Shown: positions 32,492-40,050 of the stretch, one piece after another
Numbering within the stretch: the stretch's first letter is position 1
Layout: every line of letters begins with the position of its first letter
Source: Bacillus sp. 7884-1
GTDB taxonomy: Bacteria > Bacillota > Bacilli > Bacillales > Cytobacillaceae
Assembly: GCF_002272245.1 (NCBI RefSeq)
Contig: NZ_NPDD01000192.1
Location: 1 to 43,034 of the forward strand
DNA length: 43,034 nt
Direction of reading: 5' to 3'
Translations under genes and position numbers: made by a program
The notes under the pieces: generated by a model
The model's input: only the letters and a program-made list of their open reading frames with translations
The model's database searches: none
Told to the model about the DNA's origin: nothing

Positions 32492-33289
32492 ATGTTTAAA
32501 AGAATGACTTTAGTTGCTGCTAACATAATGGAAAGCAGATTTAAGGAAAATGAAATTATTGCAGAGCGATACGAGATTATCAACCATTTAGGCGTTGGAA
32601 GCTATGGAAATAGTTACTTAGTAATTGATCAGGTATCGCAGCAAAAGAAAGTACTAAAAGCATTACGCATCCATAAAAGAATTACGAAGTCAGGGAAAAG
32701 GGACTTTGAGCTTGAAAAAGACCTGCTCCAAACCATTAATCACGCTGGGTTTCCTCGTTTTTTCGAAGATGGAATTTATAAAAATATACCATTTTATACA
32801 ATGGAGTATATTGAAGGTAAGAATTTCGAACAGCTGATCTTTCAGGATGGGCAAAAATATTCAGAAATAGAAGCTTTTAGAATTGCGAATCAATTACTAG
32901 AGCACATAAATTATTTGCATGAACAGCAGTTAATTCATAGAGATATTCGAATCCCTAATGTAATTGCGAATGGTTCTGAGATTGTGCTTATTGATTTAGG
33001 GCTGGCAAGGAAACGTAATCATGTGAATGCAGCAGGAATAAAGCGAAAACGGTATTTGCGAAAAGAGGTAAATCCACAGGCAGACTTTTATGGCCTTGGT
33101 CATTTTTTGTTGTTTTTACTTTACTCCAACTTTTCTTTTCCAAAAAAAACCAAGGAAAGCAGCTGGGAAGAGGAATTGGAGATATCATATCATGCAAAGT
33201 ACATTATCAGCAGACTTTTACAAATAAAAGACTGTTATGAGTGCTGCGCACAAGTAAAGTCAGATATCCAAAAATTATTTGTAGTATAA
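32492..33289 (+). CDS. Protein kinase-like protein (YbdM/YrzF-type)
   Basis: 265 residues from ATG 32492. Kinase motifs: glycine loop GVGSYG (34-39), Lys56 in VLKALR, Glu75, HRDIRIPN (149-156) with Arg where eukaryote-type kinases have Lys (HRDxKxxN), and DLG (168-170) in place of DFG. The C-lobe is short. It may be an active Ser/Thr kinase or a pseudokinase. No clear ribosome binding site precedes either ATG 32492 or ATG 32528, so translational coupling to the upstream peptide is likely. It is followed 14 nt later by spo0M. Confidence 0.82.
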   Translation: MFKRMTLVAANIMESRFKENEIIAERYEIINHLGVGSYGNSYLVIDQVSQQKKVLKALRIHKRITKSGKRDFELEKDLLQTINHAGFPRFFEDGIYKNIPFYTMEYIEGKNFEQLIFQDGQKYSEIEAFRIANQLLEHINYLHEQQLIHRDIRIPNVIANGSEIVLIDLGLARKRNHVNAAGIKRKRYLRKEVNPQADFYGLGHFLLFLLYSNFSFPKKTKESSWEEELEISYHAKYIISRLLQIKDCYECCAQVKSDIQKLFVV

Positions 33290-33303
33290 GGGAGGAAATA
33301 AAA

Positions 33304-34074
33304 ATGTCTTTTTTTGACAAAGTATTTGCTAGTGTAGGAATTGGTTCAGCAACGGTAGACACCAAGCTCGAGAGGGATACATATAAGCCGGGTGAAACGG
33401 TTAATGGTATTGTAGAAATCAGAGGTGGAAAGGTAGACCAGCATGTAGATGATATCTATTTATCATTGAATACTACCTATTTAAAAGAATCAGATGATAA
33501 AAAGTATAATGTTACAGCTACAATCGATCGTTTCCGAGTCACCAGCCCATTTACAATTGGAAAAAATGAAAGAAAAGAAATTCCTTTTTCCTTCCAGCTT
33601 CCACTAGATACACCACTGTCTATCGGAAGGTCAAAAATTTGGGTAACAACTGGTTTAGACATTAAGAACGCTGTGGACCCAGGTGATAAAGACTATATTC
33701 AAGTTGTTCCTGATCAATTGATGAATGCCATCTTTAACGCAGTCGACAGTCTTGGATTCCGTTTACGTGAAGCTGATTGTGAAGAAGCATCTTACAAAGT
33801 TCGCGGCCGCTTGCCATTTGTGCAAGAATTTGAATATGTACCAACTTCTGGACCATTCCGTGGAAGATTAGATGAGCTAGAGGTAGTCCTCAGACCATCA
33901 GGAAATGGCATAATAGAGTTGCTTTTACAAGTTGACCGTCGTGCACGCGGATTGGGTGGATTATTTGCAGAAGCAGCTGGTTTGGATGAAAGTAATGTAA
34001 GATTAACGGTAACATCCGCCGATATTCCAAACCTCCAACAGCAAATTCAAAGCGTTATTCAAAGATTTTCTTGA
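33304..34074 (+). CDS. spo0M: Sporulation-control protein Spo0M
   Basis: 256 residues. The arrestin-like fold is visible: SVGIGSATVDTKLERDTYKPGETVNGIVEI at the start, TSPFTIGKNERKEIPFSFQLP in the middle and the SADIPNLQQQIQSVI end. Spo0M affects sporulation timing and cell morphology in Bacillus. The ATG at 33304 is taken because GGGAGGAAAT lies upstream; the longer frame overlaps the kinase gene. It is probably transcribed with the kinase. Confidence 0.95.
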   Translation: MSFFDKVFASVGIGSATVDTKLERDTYKPGETVNGIVEIRGGKVDQHVDDIYLSLNTTYLKESDDKKYNVTATIDRFRVTSPFTIGKNERKEIPFSFQLPLDTPLSIGRSKIWVTTGLDIKNAVDPGDKDYIQVVPDQLMNAIFNAVDSLGFRLREADCEEASYKVRGRLPFVQEFEYVPTSGPFRGRLDELEVVLRPSGNGIIELLLQVDRRARGLGGLFAEAAGLDESNVRLTVTSADIPNLQQQIQSVIQRFS

Positions 34075-34134
34075 TTTTCGACAAAAAAAGACAGATTTCT
34101 CTGAAGGATTCTCCTATATCCATCTCTAAATATT

Positions 34135-34152
34135 AAGTAATAAGAATTACTT
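34135..34152. promoter_or_regulatory. Short palindrome upstream of the YodL-like gene
   Basis: AAGTAAT and ATTACTT are perfect inverted repeats around AAGA, 21 bp before the start codon. It could be a small operator or a weak RNA stem. Confidence 0.3.
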
Positions 34153-34172
34153 TAATTATTGGAGGGGATAAG

Positions 34173-34481
34173 ATGATCAAGGCGATAACCAGAAGAGCTA
34201 GTATTCAATATGATGTGACAATCTTTCAAACTCCAAAGTACAGGGAATATAAAGGGTACAAACAGGTATATCGTACATTCATTCAAGCAGGCAGCCATGA
34301 AAATTGTTTGGAAGAAACGTTTAGTCTCTTTAATGTTACGGATCGAATTCCATCGAATTATCAGGGGAGATTTCTTTCCACTGGAGACATCATATTAATT
34401 GATGAAGGTCGAGGCGGACAGCATTATTATCAATTAAAACCTGGCGGGTGGCAGCCTGTTAATCGAATCCAAATAAGATAA
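34173..34481 (+). CDS. YodL-like domain protein
   Basis: 102 residues, hydrophilic, with YREYKGYKQVYRTFIQAG and a SLFNVTDRIPSNYQGRFLSTGDIILIDEG segment characteristic of the YodL domain family. TTGGAGGGG precedes the ATG. The B. subtilis yodL gene lies near deoD as here. YodL overproduction alters cell shape in B. subtilis, by my recollection. Identity rests on motif and context. Confidence 0.65.
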   Translation: MIKAITRRASIQYDVTIFQTPKYREYKGYKQVYRTFIQAGSHENCLEETFSLFNVTDRIPSNYQGRFLSTGDIILIDEGRGGQHYYQLKPGGWQPVNRIQIR

Positions 34482-34517
34482 AAGAAAACCTAAGGAGAAA
34501 ATTCCTTAGGTTTTCTT
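34482..34517 (+). terminator. Terminator after the YodL-like gene
   Basis: AAGAAAACCTAAGGA and TCCTTAGGTTTTCTT form a 15-bp perfect stem around a short A-rich loop, with T-rich flanks. It may serve both strands. Confidence 0.85.
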
Positions 34518-34519
34518 AC

Positions 34520-34730
34520 TGTCCAGCTCCAGCGCCCTAGCGGCTAGTGTTCTTCGCTCTCCGCCCTACGATAAGTCAACATCGAATCGCCTCCGGCTCT
34601 TCGTGTTTCCTTTATCTCAGTTGGAGCGCTCCACAAGGAACGCTTCGGCAGCATAAGCTTCGCACGAAGGAAAAGCGTAGCTTTTTCGAGGAGGCCATAC
34701 GCCGCTGACCAGGGCGCTTGTGCTTTTCTT
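34520..34730. repeat. Structured interspersed repeat with inverted ends
   Basis: About 210 bp with a non-coding, GC-rich composition unlike its surroundings. Left end AGCTCCAGCGCCCTAG (34525-34540) and right end CCAGGGCGCTTGTGCT (34709-34724) are near-perfect inverted repeats, and CGGC near the left end pairs with GCCG near the right. It contains internal hairpins (for example AAAAGCGTAGCTTTTT). A similar right end opens the window. It may be a MITE-like element or a structured RNA. It accounts for the gene-free stretch between yodL and the 45-residue ORF. Confidence 0.65.
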
Positions 34731-34743
34731 ATTGTTTTAGCTT

Positions 34744-34881
34744 TTATTGACCATTACTTTTTCGACCGCCTGATGCTTCATTTTCTTTTGCATGGGCATT
34801 ATGCTCTGCTTCAATGGCCTCAGGGGGAATATGATTATTTTTCTTAGGGCGATTTGTTTGTGCTCTATGCTTTTTTCCCAT
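34744..34881 (-). CDS. 45-residue basic hydrophilic peptide, unrecognised
   Basis: Starts MGKKHRAQTNRPKKNNHIPP and ends SGGRKSNGQ. It is rich in Lys, Asn, His and Glu, with no hydrophobic stretch. AAAGGAGGT lies 10 nt upstream of the ATG, an excellent ribosome binding site, so it is probably expressed. Such composition recalls minor small acid-soluble spore proteins, but I cannot name a family. It is divergent from deoD. Confidence 0.68.
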   Translation of the reverse strand: MGKKHRAQTNRPKKNNHIPPEAIEAEHNAHAKENEASGGRKSNGQ

Positions 34882-34981
34882 AATTTTATGAACCTCCTTT
34901 GGATAATCTAAAAATAGCTTCCCACAAATAGAAAAATTCATGACGTTTTCAGTGAAAGGTTTTTCATTGGACAAAGTGTTG

Positions 34982-34990
34982 TGATATATT
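34982..34990 (+). promoter_or_regulatory. Extended -10 promoter of deoD
   Basis: TGATATATT is an extended -10 element (TGN plus TATATT) with a plausible TTTTCA 18 bp upstream. Transcription would start near 34997. Confidence 0.5.
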
Positions 34991-34997
34991 GACAAGT

Positions 34998-35016
34998 GTG
35001 AAGTTACGAACTTCAC
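34998..35016. promoter_or_regulatory. Perfect inverted repeat at the deoD transcript start
   Basis: GTGAAGTT and AACTTCAC are perfect 8-bp inverted repeats around ACG, starting at the predicted transcription start of deoD. It is either a repressor operator or a 5'-terminal mRNA stem-loop that protects the transcript. Confidence 0.55.
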
Positions 35017-35040
35017 TTTAATTGATTGGAGGATTTTATA

Positions 35041-35745
35041 ATGAGTGTACATATTGGTGCAAAAGAAAATGAAATTGCTGAAACGGTATTACTGCCTGGA
35101 GACCCGTTAAGGGCTAAATATATCGCGGAAACCTTTTTAGAAGATGCCAAATGTTATAATGAAGTAAGAAATATGTTTGGTTATACCGGTACATACAAAG
35201 GGAAGAGAATTTCTGTTCAAGGAACAGGAATGGGTGTACCTTCTATCTCCATTTATGTAAATGAATTAATGAACAGCTATAATGTCCAAAATTTAATCCG
35301 AGTCGGCACATGCGGAGCCATCCAAAAGGACGTAAAAGTCCGCGATGTCATTTTGGCAATGACTAGTTCGACCGACTCTAATATAAATCGTCTTACTTTT
35401 GGAGGAGTTGATTTCGCTCCTTGTGCGAACTTTGATTTACTTAAAAAGGCCTATGATGCAGGTGTAGAAAAAGGGCTTAATTTAAAAGTAGGGAATATCT
35501 TTACTGCTGATTCTTTCTATAATGACAATGCTGAACTTGAAAAATGGGCAAAGTATCAGATTCTTGCCATTGAGATGGAAACAACCGCATTATATACGTT
35601 AGCCGCTAAATTTAACCGCAGAGCATTGTCGGTACTTACTGTAAGTGATCATATCTTAACAGGTGAAGAAACAACAGCGGAAGAAAGACAATTAACATTT
35701 AATGATATGATTGTAGTTGCACTAGAAGCAGCGACAAAAGAATAG
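35041..35745 (+). CDS. deoD: Purine-nucleoside phosphorylase DeoD
   Basis: 234 residues, standard for the hexameric trimer-of-dimers PNP. Motifs: [16 protein letters not shown] near the start, [12 protein letters not shown], the phosphate-binding [24 protein letters not shown] (Glu of the ribose site) and the catalytic Asp in VSDHI. It phosphorolyses purine (deoxy)ribonucleosides for salvage. The ATG at 35041 has TTGGAGG 9 nt upstream. Monocistronic. Confidence 0.97.
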   Translation: MSVHIGAKENEIAETVLLPGDPLRAKYIAETFLEDAKCYNEVRNMFGYTGTYKGKRISVQGTGMGVPSISIYVNELMNSYNVQNLIRVGTCGAIQKDVKVRDVILAMTSSTDSNINRLTFGGVDFAPCANFDLLKKAYDAGVEKGLNLKVGNIFTADSFYNDNAELEKWAKYQILAIEMETTALYTLAAKFNRRALSVLTVSDHILTGEETTAEERQLTFNDMIVVALEAATKE

Positions 35746-35754
35746 GTAAAACCG

Positions 35755-35784
35755 CCTCTTTCAAGTATTGAGAGAGGTTTCTTA
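35755..35784 (+). terminator. Terminator after deoD
   Basis: CCTCTTTCA and TGAGAGAGG form a 9-bp stem (one U-G pair) around AGTAT, followed by a T-rich stretch. Confidence 0.8.
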
Positions 35785-35849
35785 TTGATTTTTTTGGTAA
35801 AAATAGATATAGTGCAGAAAGTATAAAGAAAGATAGATAGGTGAGAATT

Positions 35850-36650
35850 ATGGTATGGAAAAATATAGTATTAATTGGTTCAATGACAGTTCTTTTTAGC
35901 GGCTGTAGTCAGGTTGATTCATTATTAAATAAACTTCCCTTCACTGGAAATGACTCTAGTAAAAACCAAGAGTCTCAACAAGATGAATCTCCAATAAATG
36001 ATCCACTTAGTTTAGAATCAATGTTTTTCAATGATATTAAAGAAGTAGATGGCAAAAATGTCATCCAAAATTCTACGAACGTCATGGCATTGGTTAACAA
36101 AGAGTTTTATTTGCCAGAAAATTATATACCTGAGGATCTTGTCAAACCAGAAGTGGAATTCTCCTTTGGGGAAGAAGATATAGAAAAAAGCTTAATGAGA
36201 AAAGAAGCGGCAGTAGCATTAGAGAAAATGTTTACTAACGCTGCAAAAAATGGAATCGAAATTCTTGCTGTATCGGGATACCGCTCCTATAGCCGGCAGA
36301 AATCATTGTATGACGCTGAAGTAAATAGAGTAGGGGTAGAAAAGGCTGAGCAGGCTGTAGCTATTCCAGGTGCAAGTGAACATCAATCTGGATTAGCCAT
36401 GGATATTTCGAGCAGGTCGAATAAATTATATTTAAATGAAGCCTTTGCAAATACCACAGAAGGTAAATGGCTAAAAGAAAACGCACATCATTTTGGCTTT
36501 ATTTTGAGATATCCTAAAGAGAAAATGGACATTACAAATTATATGTATGAGCCGTGGCATTTCCGCTATGTCGGTGTAAAAGCTGCAACGATTATGTACG
36601 AGCATAGCTGGACACTAGAAGAATATTTCAATGAAGTGAAGAAAATTTAA
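35850..36650 (+). CDS. yodJ: D-alanyl-D-alanine carboxypeptidase lipoprotein, M15B (YodJ-like)
   Basis: 266 residues. The signal peptide ends in LFSGC, a lipobox. Zinc metallopeptidase motifs SEHQSGLAMDIS (His and Asp ligands) and EPWHFRYVG (catalytic Glu region and His) mark the VanY/DacB-type family, acting on D-Ala-D-Ala ends of peptidoglycan outside the membrane. ATG at 35850 is chosen because AGGTGAGAA precedes it. Position between deoD and ctpA is the same as yodJ in B. subtilis, as recalled. Confidence 0.93.
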   Translation: MVWKNIVLIGSMTVLFSGCSQVDSLLNKLPFTGNDSSKNQESQQDESPINDPLSLESMFFNDIKEVDGKNVIQNSTNVMALVNKEFYLPENYIPEDLVKPEVEFSFGEEDIEKSLMRKEAAVALEKMFTNAAKNGIEILAVSGYRSYSRQKSLYDAEVNRVGVEKAEQAVAIPGASEHQSGLAMDISSRSNKLYLNEAFANTTEGKWLKENAHHFGFILRYPKEKMDITNYMYEPWHFRYVGVKAATIMYEHSWTLEEYFNEVKKI

Positions 36651-36662
36651 ATCGTGACTTCC

Positions 36663-36693
36663 GGCACGCCTGACTAATGGATGTGCCCTTTTT
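36663..36693 (+). terminator. Weak terminator after yodJ
   Basis: GGCAC and GTGCC pair over a 15-nt loop, followed by CTTTTTC. It is a modest hairpin. Confidence 0.45.
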
Positions 36694-36781
36694 CATTATA
36701 CATAACTTTTCTTTGTTATTTTTTTATGAAAAATGTTATTCTAATCACTAAGGGTTAGTTTTACATATTATTTTTTGGACA

Positions 36782-38278
36782 ATGAAAGTGGTGAAATCTT
36801 TGGATGAGCAAAATGTTAATCAAGAAAATCTTGAACAAGAGCAGGAAACAGAGAAGAAATCTGGGTATGTACACATTAAGAAATTTCATTTTATATTGAT
36901 GTTGTTTTTCCTTGTATTGCTATCTACAGGCATTACAACATTTGCCTTATCGTTTGGGGATGAAAAAGTCATTACAGTTGGTACGGAAAGATCAGAATTT
37001 GATAAACTTTATACTGCCTATGATACGCTGAAGAGTGGATATTTTGAGGAGCTTGATCAGAAAAAACTAATTAATGGGGCTATTGATGGAATGGTAAAAG
37101 CTCTAGACGATCCTTATACTGACTATATGAGTGTGGAGGAAGCGGAAAATTTCCATGCCTCAATTAATTCTTCATTCCAAGGAATTGGTGCAGAGATTCA
37201 AGAGAAAGACGGACATATTATGATTGTCTCACCAATTAAGGGCTCTCCAGCTGAAAAAGCGGGTTTGAGGCCGAATGATATCATTGTATCTGTCGACGGA
37301 AAAAGTCTACAGGGAATGACCTCGACTGAAGCCGTAACCATTATTCGTGGAAAAAAAGGAACAAAGGTGGAATTAACCATTCAACGGCCGGGAACAGACG
37401 CACCTGTTAAGGTACCGATTACCCGCGATGATATTCCAATTGAAACCGTTTATGGTGAAATGGTTGGCGACGGTATTGCCAAAGTTCAAATTACAAGTTT
37501 TTCTACTAATACCTCAAAGGACCTTGCTGCGAAGCTAAATGAACTGCAGAAACAGGGGATGAAAGGGTTAGTCTTAGACTTGCGTCAAAATCCAGGCGGA
37601 TTATTAGATGAAGCCATTAGTATTTCAAGTATGTTTGTTCCAAAAGGAAAACTAATATTAAAAGTGGAAGACCGGAATGGTAAGACCGAGGAATATCCTT
37701 CACAAAATGATGGGGATCCAGACTTCCCGTTGGTCATATTAATTGATAAAGGCAGTGCCAGTGCCTCTGAAATTCTTGCTGGAGCAGTTAGTGAATCTGC
37801 TGGTGTTAAGCTAGTAGGTGAGAATTCCTTTGGGAAAGGAACCGTTCAAACGGCCAAGGACTTCCCTGACAATTCAAATATAAAATTTACAACTGCAAAA
37901 TGGCTCACGCCAAATGGTAATTGGATTCATAAAAAAGGAATTAAGCCTGATTTTGAAGTTCCACTTCCTGAATACGCAACATTACCAATCATTAATCCTG
38001 ACAAAGAGCTGAAGCTTTCAAGTTCTTCAACTGAGGTTGAATCAGCTCAGAAAATGTTAAAGGCAATTGGGTATGATCCAGGACGTGTAGACGGATTCTT
38101 CGATGAGAAAACACAAGAGGCTGTTATTAGCTTTCAAACAGCAAATAATCTGCCTGCTGATGGAATCTTAAAAGGAGATACTACCTTTAAATTAATGGAA
38201 AAGCTTAGAGAACAGATTCAAAACCATGATACTCAGCTTCAAAAAGCAATTGAAGTGTTAAAAGAGGAAATGAAATGA
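36782..38278 (+). CDS. ctpA: Carboxy-terminal processing protease CtpA, S41 family
   Basis: 498 residues. N-terminal transmembrane helix (about 34-57), then a PDZ domain (GIGAEIQEKDGHIMIVSPIK, PAEKAGL), an S41 protease with the Ser/Lys dyad in KGSASASEILAGA and SFGKGTVQ, and a C-terminal peptidoglycan-binding domain (DGFFDEKTQEAVISFQ). It cleaves proteins from their C-terminus outside the membrane. The first ATG lacks a good ribosome binding site, so a TTG near 36800 is also possible. It is next to yodJ as in B. subtilis. Confidence 0.92.
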   Translation: MKVVKSLDEQNVNQENLEQEQETEKKSGYVHIKKFHFILMLFFLVLLSTGITTFALSFGDEKVITVGTERSEFDKLYTAYDTLKSGYFEELDQKKLINGAIDGMVKALDDPYTDYMSVEEAENFHASINSSFQGIGAEIQEKDGHIMIVSPIKGSPAEKAGLRPNDIIVSVDGKSLQGMTSTEAVTIIRGKKGTKVELTIQRPGTDAPVKVPITRDDIPIETVYGEMVGDGIAKVQITSFSTNTSKDLAAKLNELQKQGMKGLVLDLRQNPGGLLDEAISISSMFVPKGKLILKVEDRNGKTEEYPSQNDGDPDFPLVILIDKGSASASEILAGAVSESAGVKLVGENSFGKGTVQTAKDFPDNSNIKFTTAKWLTPNGNWIHKKGIKPDFEVPLPEYATLPIINPDKELKLSSSSTEVESAQKMLKAIGYDPGRVDGFFDEKTQEAVISFQTANNLPADGILKGDTTFKLMEKLREQIQNHDTQLQKAIEVLKEEMK

Positions 38279-38280
38279 AG

Positions 38281-38316
38281 AAAAGCCTGAACCGTGCTGC
38301 TGGTTCAGGCTTTTTC
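38281..38316 (+). terminator. Terminator after ctpA
   Basis: AAGCCTGAACC and GGTTCAGGCTT form an 11-bp perfect stem around GTGCTGCT, followed by five Ts. Confidence 0.88.
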
Positions 38317-38387
38317 CATGTAGAAGTATAATCTTTGCCTAATTTTCCGAAAATGGAGATAAAAAAAGGAATTAGGTGATTTTAGAT

Positions 38388-39185
38388 ATGAAAAAGTTAA
38401 TCATTGCCGTTATTGTCCTGTCCTTTTTCGGCTTAGGCCCCTTACAGACATTTTTTCAAAGCAGTACGGAGAAGAAGGGAGAAGAAGCGAAGAGTATCCC
38501 TTTTCTAGAAAAATTAAAGGATTCTTCTGAAAGTGAGAATAAGGTGGAAACCTTTCTTATTATCGAAAATAGTAAAGGCTCAGCTTCATCAGCAACCGAA
38601 CCAGGGCTGTTGTTAAAATATGATAAAGACCAAAATAAAATCGAGTACGGATCTATCATGCTTGCACTTGATGGCAAAGAAGGGGAATTGGAGCACCTGA
38701 AAAAACAGGCAGCAGAAAAATATCAAGTAGATATTGATTATTGTTTTATCTTTGATACTTCTGGTTTCGGGACTGTAATTGATGTGCTTGCTCCGAACGG
38801 GATAGAAATGATGACTGGAATTGAAGGGCATCTGGATGGAGAAAGACAAATACTAAAGGGTGAGGATTTTGTCCAATATTTTGAGCAGCTAAAAATGAAT
38901 CCAAGTTATGCTAAAGAATTATCTCCAATATTTATGGCATTAAAAGAAGAAGTATTGAAAGAAATATCTGCTGAGGATTTCCTCACTATAGCACCACAAG
39001 TTCTGAATGAGACCTTAAAAAATGTCAACACTGACATAGGAAAAGGAAAGTTAATGGATTTGGGATTAACGGTAATGATGAACCCTGTCACTTCAATTGA
39101 AGAAATAGAAATAGTGGCTGCCAATAAAAAAAACAAGCTTGAAAATGTAAATAAAATGTTAGAAGATGAGCAAGGGATTTATTAA
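38388..39185 (+). CDS. Secreted protein, possibly a degenerate LCP-like domain
   Basis: 265 residues with one N-terminal signal anchor (KKLIIAVIVLSFFGLGPL). The central part (LLLKYDKDQNKIEYGSIMLA, then YQVDIDYCFIFDTSGFGTVI) loosely recalls the LytR-CpsA-Psr fold, but the catalytic Arg/Asp of that family are not evident. The remainder is helical. The role is unknown. ATG 38388 has AGGTGAT 7 nt upstream. It is convergent with the AlbA_2 gene. Confidence 0.6.
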   Translation: MKKLIIAVIVLSFFGLGPLQTFFQSSTEKKGEEAKSIPFLEKLKDSSESENKVETFLIIENSKGSASSATEPGLLLKYDKDQNKIEYGSIMLALDGKEGELEHLKKQAAEKYQVDIDYCFIFDTSGFGTVIDVLAPNGIEMMTGIEGHLDGERQILKGEDFVQYFEQLKMNPSYAKELSPIFMALKEEVLKEISAEDFLTIAPQVLNETLKNVNTDIGKGKLMDLGLTVMMNPVTSIEEIEIVAANKKNKLENVNKMLEDEQGIY

Positions 39186-39190
39186 ACAAG

Positions 39191-39222
39191 TGAGAAAGTG
39201 AATGAGTTCATTCACTTTCTCA
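39191..39222. terminator. Bidirectional hairpin between the LCP-like and AlbA_2 genes
   Basis: TGAGAAAGTGAATGA and TCATTCACTTTCTCA form a perfect 15-bp stem with a 2-nt loop, between convergent stop codons. The T-tract is weak on both strands. Confidence 0.7.
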
Positions 39223-39933
39223 TTAATTTTCAGGAAGAATATCTAATAATTGCCTGATTCTTTCTTTTTTACGTTCTATTACTTCTGCAATAAATTGACT
39301 ATATTCATTATTTTTTTGCAAGGCAAGCTCCTCATATAATTCCTTTAATTGGTCAAGGTGCTCTTTCAGGGTATATTCATTCACTCCAGAACCTCCTGAC
39401 TGTACCTTTCGTAGAATAATTTCTACGAGCCTGTCATTGGTTGCTTCCAAAGATTTTGTCCCTTGCCGAACGTATATGGCACCATAACGAAGTTCATTCC
39501 GCTGAACAACAGAGGTATACGGAACATATTTTGGATCATATTCAATGACGAGTACCTGAAATCTTTTATTGCTTAATGTTTGTTGGTCCCCGCTAAAATA
39601 AAAATCCTCCGTCCGATATTTTAAGTATTTTGGCAATAAATTAGCCAGTTTATTATCAATATCCGCTTTATCTAAAAAATCATCTTCCTGCAGTCCAGTT
39701 AAGGAAATGGAACCCTCATCATTTTGACTGACACCAACAATAATACAGCCGCCACCCGAATTTGCAATCGCAAGTACGTGTTTAGCCATCTTAGAAAATT
39801 CTGTCCATTTGGTTTTAAAATCTAGAAAATCTGTTTCACCCGTATTGTGAAGAAGGAGGTCTTTTAAGGATTCATGTGATGGGTTTTTAATAAAATGAAG
39901 GAGACTTCTTGGGTAGACATACTCATAAATCAT
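39223..39933 (-). CDS. AlbA_2 (Schlafen-type) domain protein
   Basis: 236 residues. The AlbA_2/AAA-4 domain covers about residues 28-160: ETDFLDFKTKW, then the hallmark LAIANSGGGCIIVGV and RYGAIYVRQGTKS. It is followed by a helical tail rich in Glu/Lys. Many relatives are transcription regulators or nucleic-acid-binding proteins; some animal relatives cut tRNA. No helix-turn-helix extension is obvious. AAAGGACC lies upstream of the ATG. It is divergent from the CobW gene. Confidence 0.8.
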   Translation of the reverse strand: MIYEYVYPRSLLHFIKNPSHESLKDLLLHNTGETDFLDFKTKWTEFSKMAKHVLAIANSGGGCIIVGVSQNDEGSISLTGLQEDDFLDKADIDNKLANLLPKYLKYRTEDFYFSGDQQTLSNKRFQVLVIEYDPKYVPYTSVVQRNELRYGAIYVRQGTKSLEATNDRLVEIILRKVQSGGSGVNEYTLKEHLDQLKELYEELALQKNNEYSQFIAEVIERKKERIRQLLDILPEN

Positions 39934-40050
39934 GAGGGAAGGTCCTTTCTGAATATTCTTTTACTACTATTATAAGCCACATTTATCTAGTTGATAGCCC
40001 AATTTCAGCTATAATAAAAGGAATATCAGAGGAAAAAGAGGTAAACACAG

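Noticed and set aside
39960..40050. Zur-type box ahead of the CobW GTPase
   Set aside because: No TAAATCG...CGATTTA-like palindrome is present. Zinc control is not supported.
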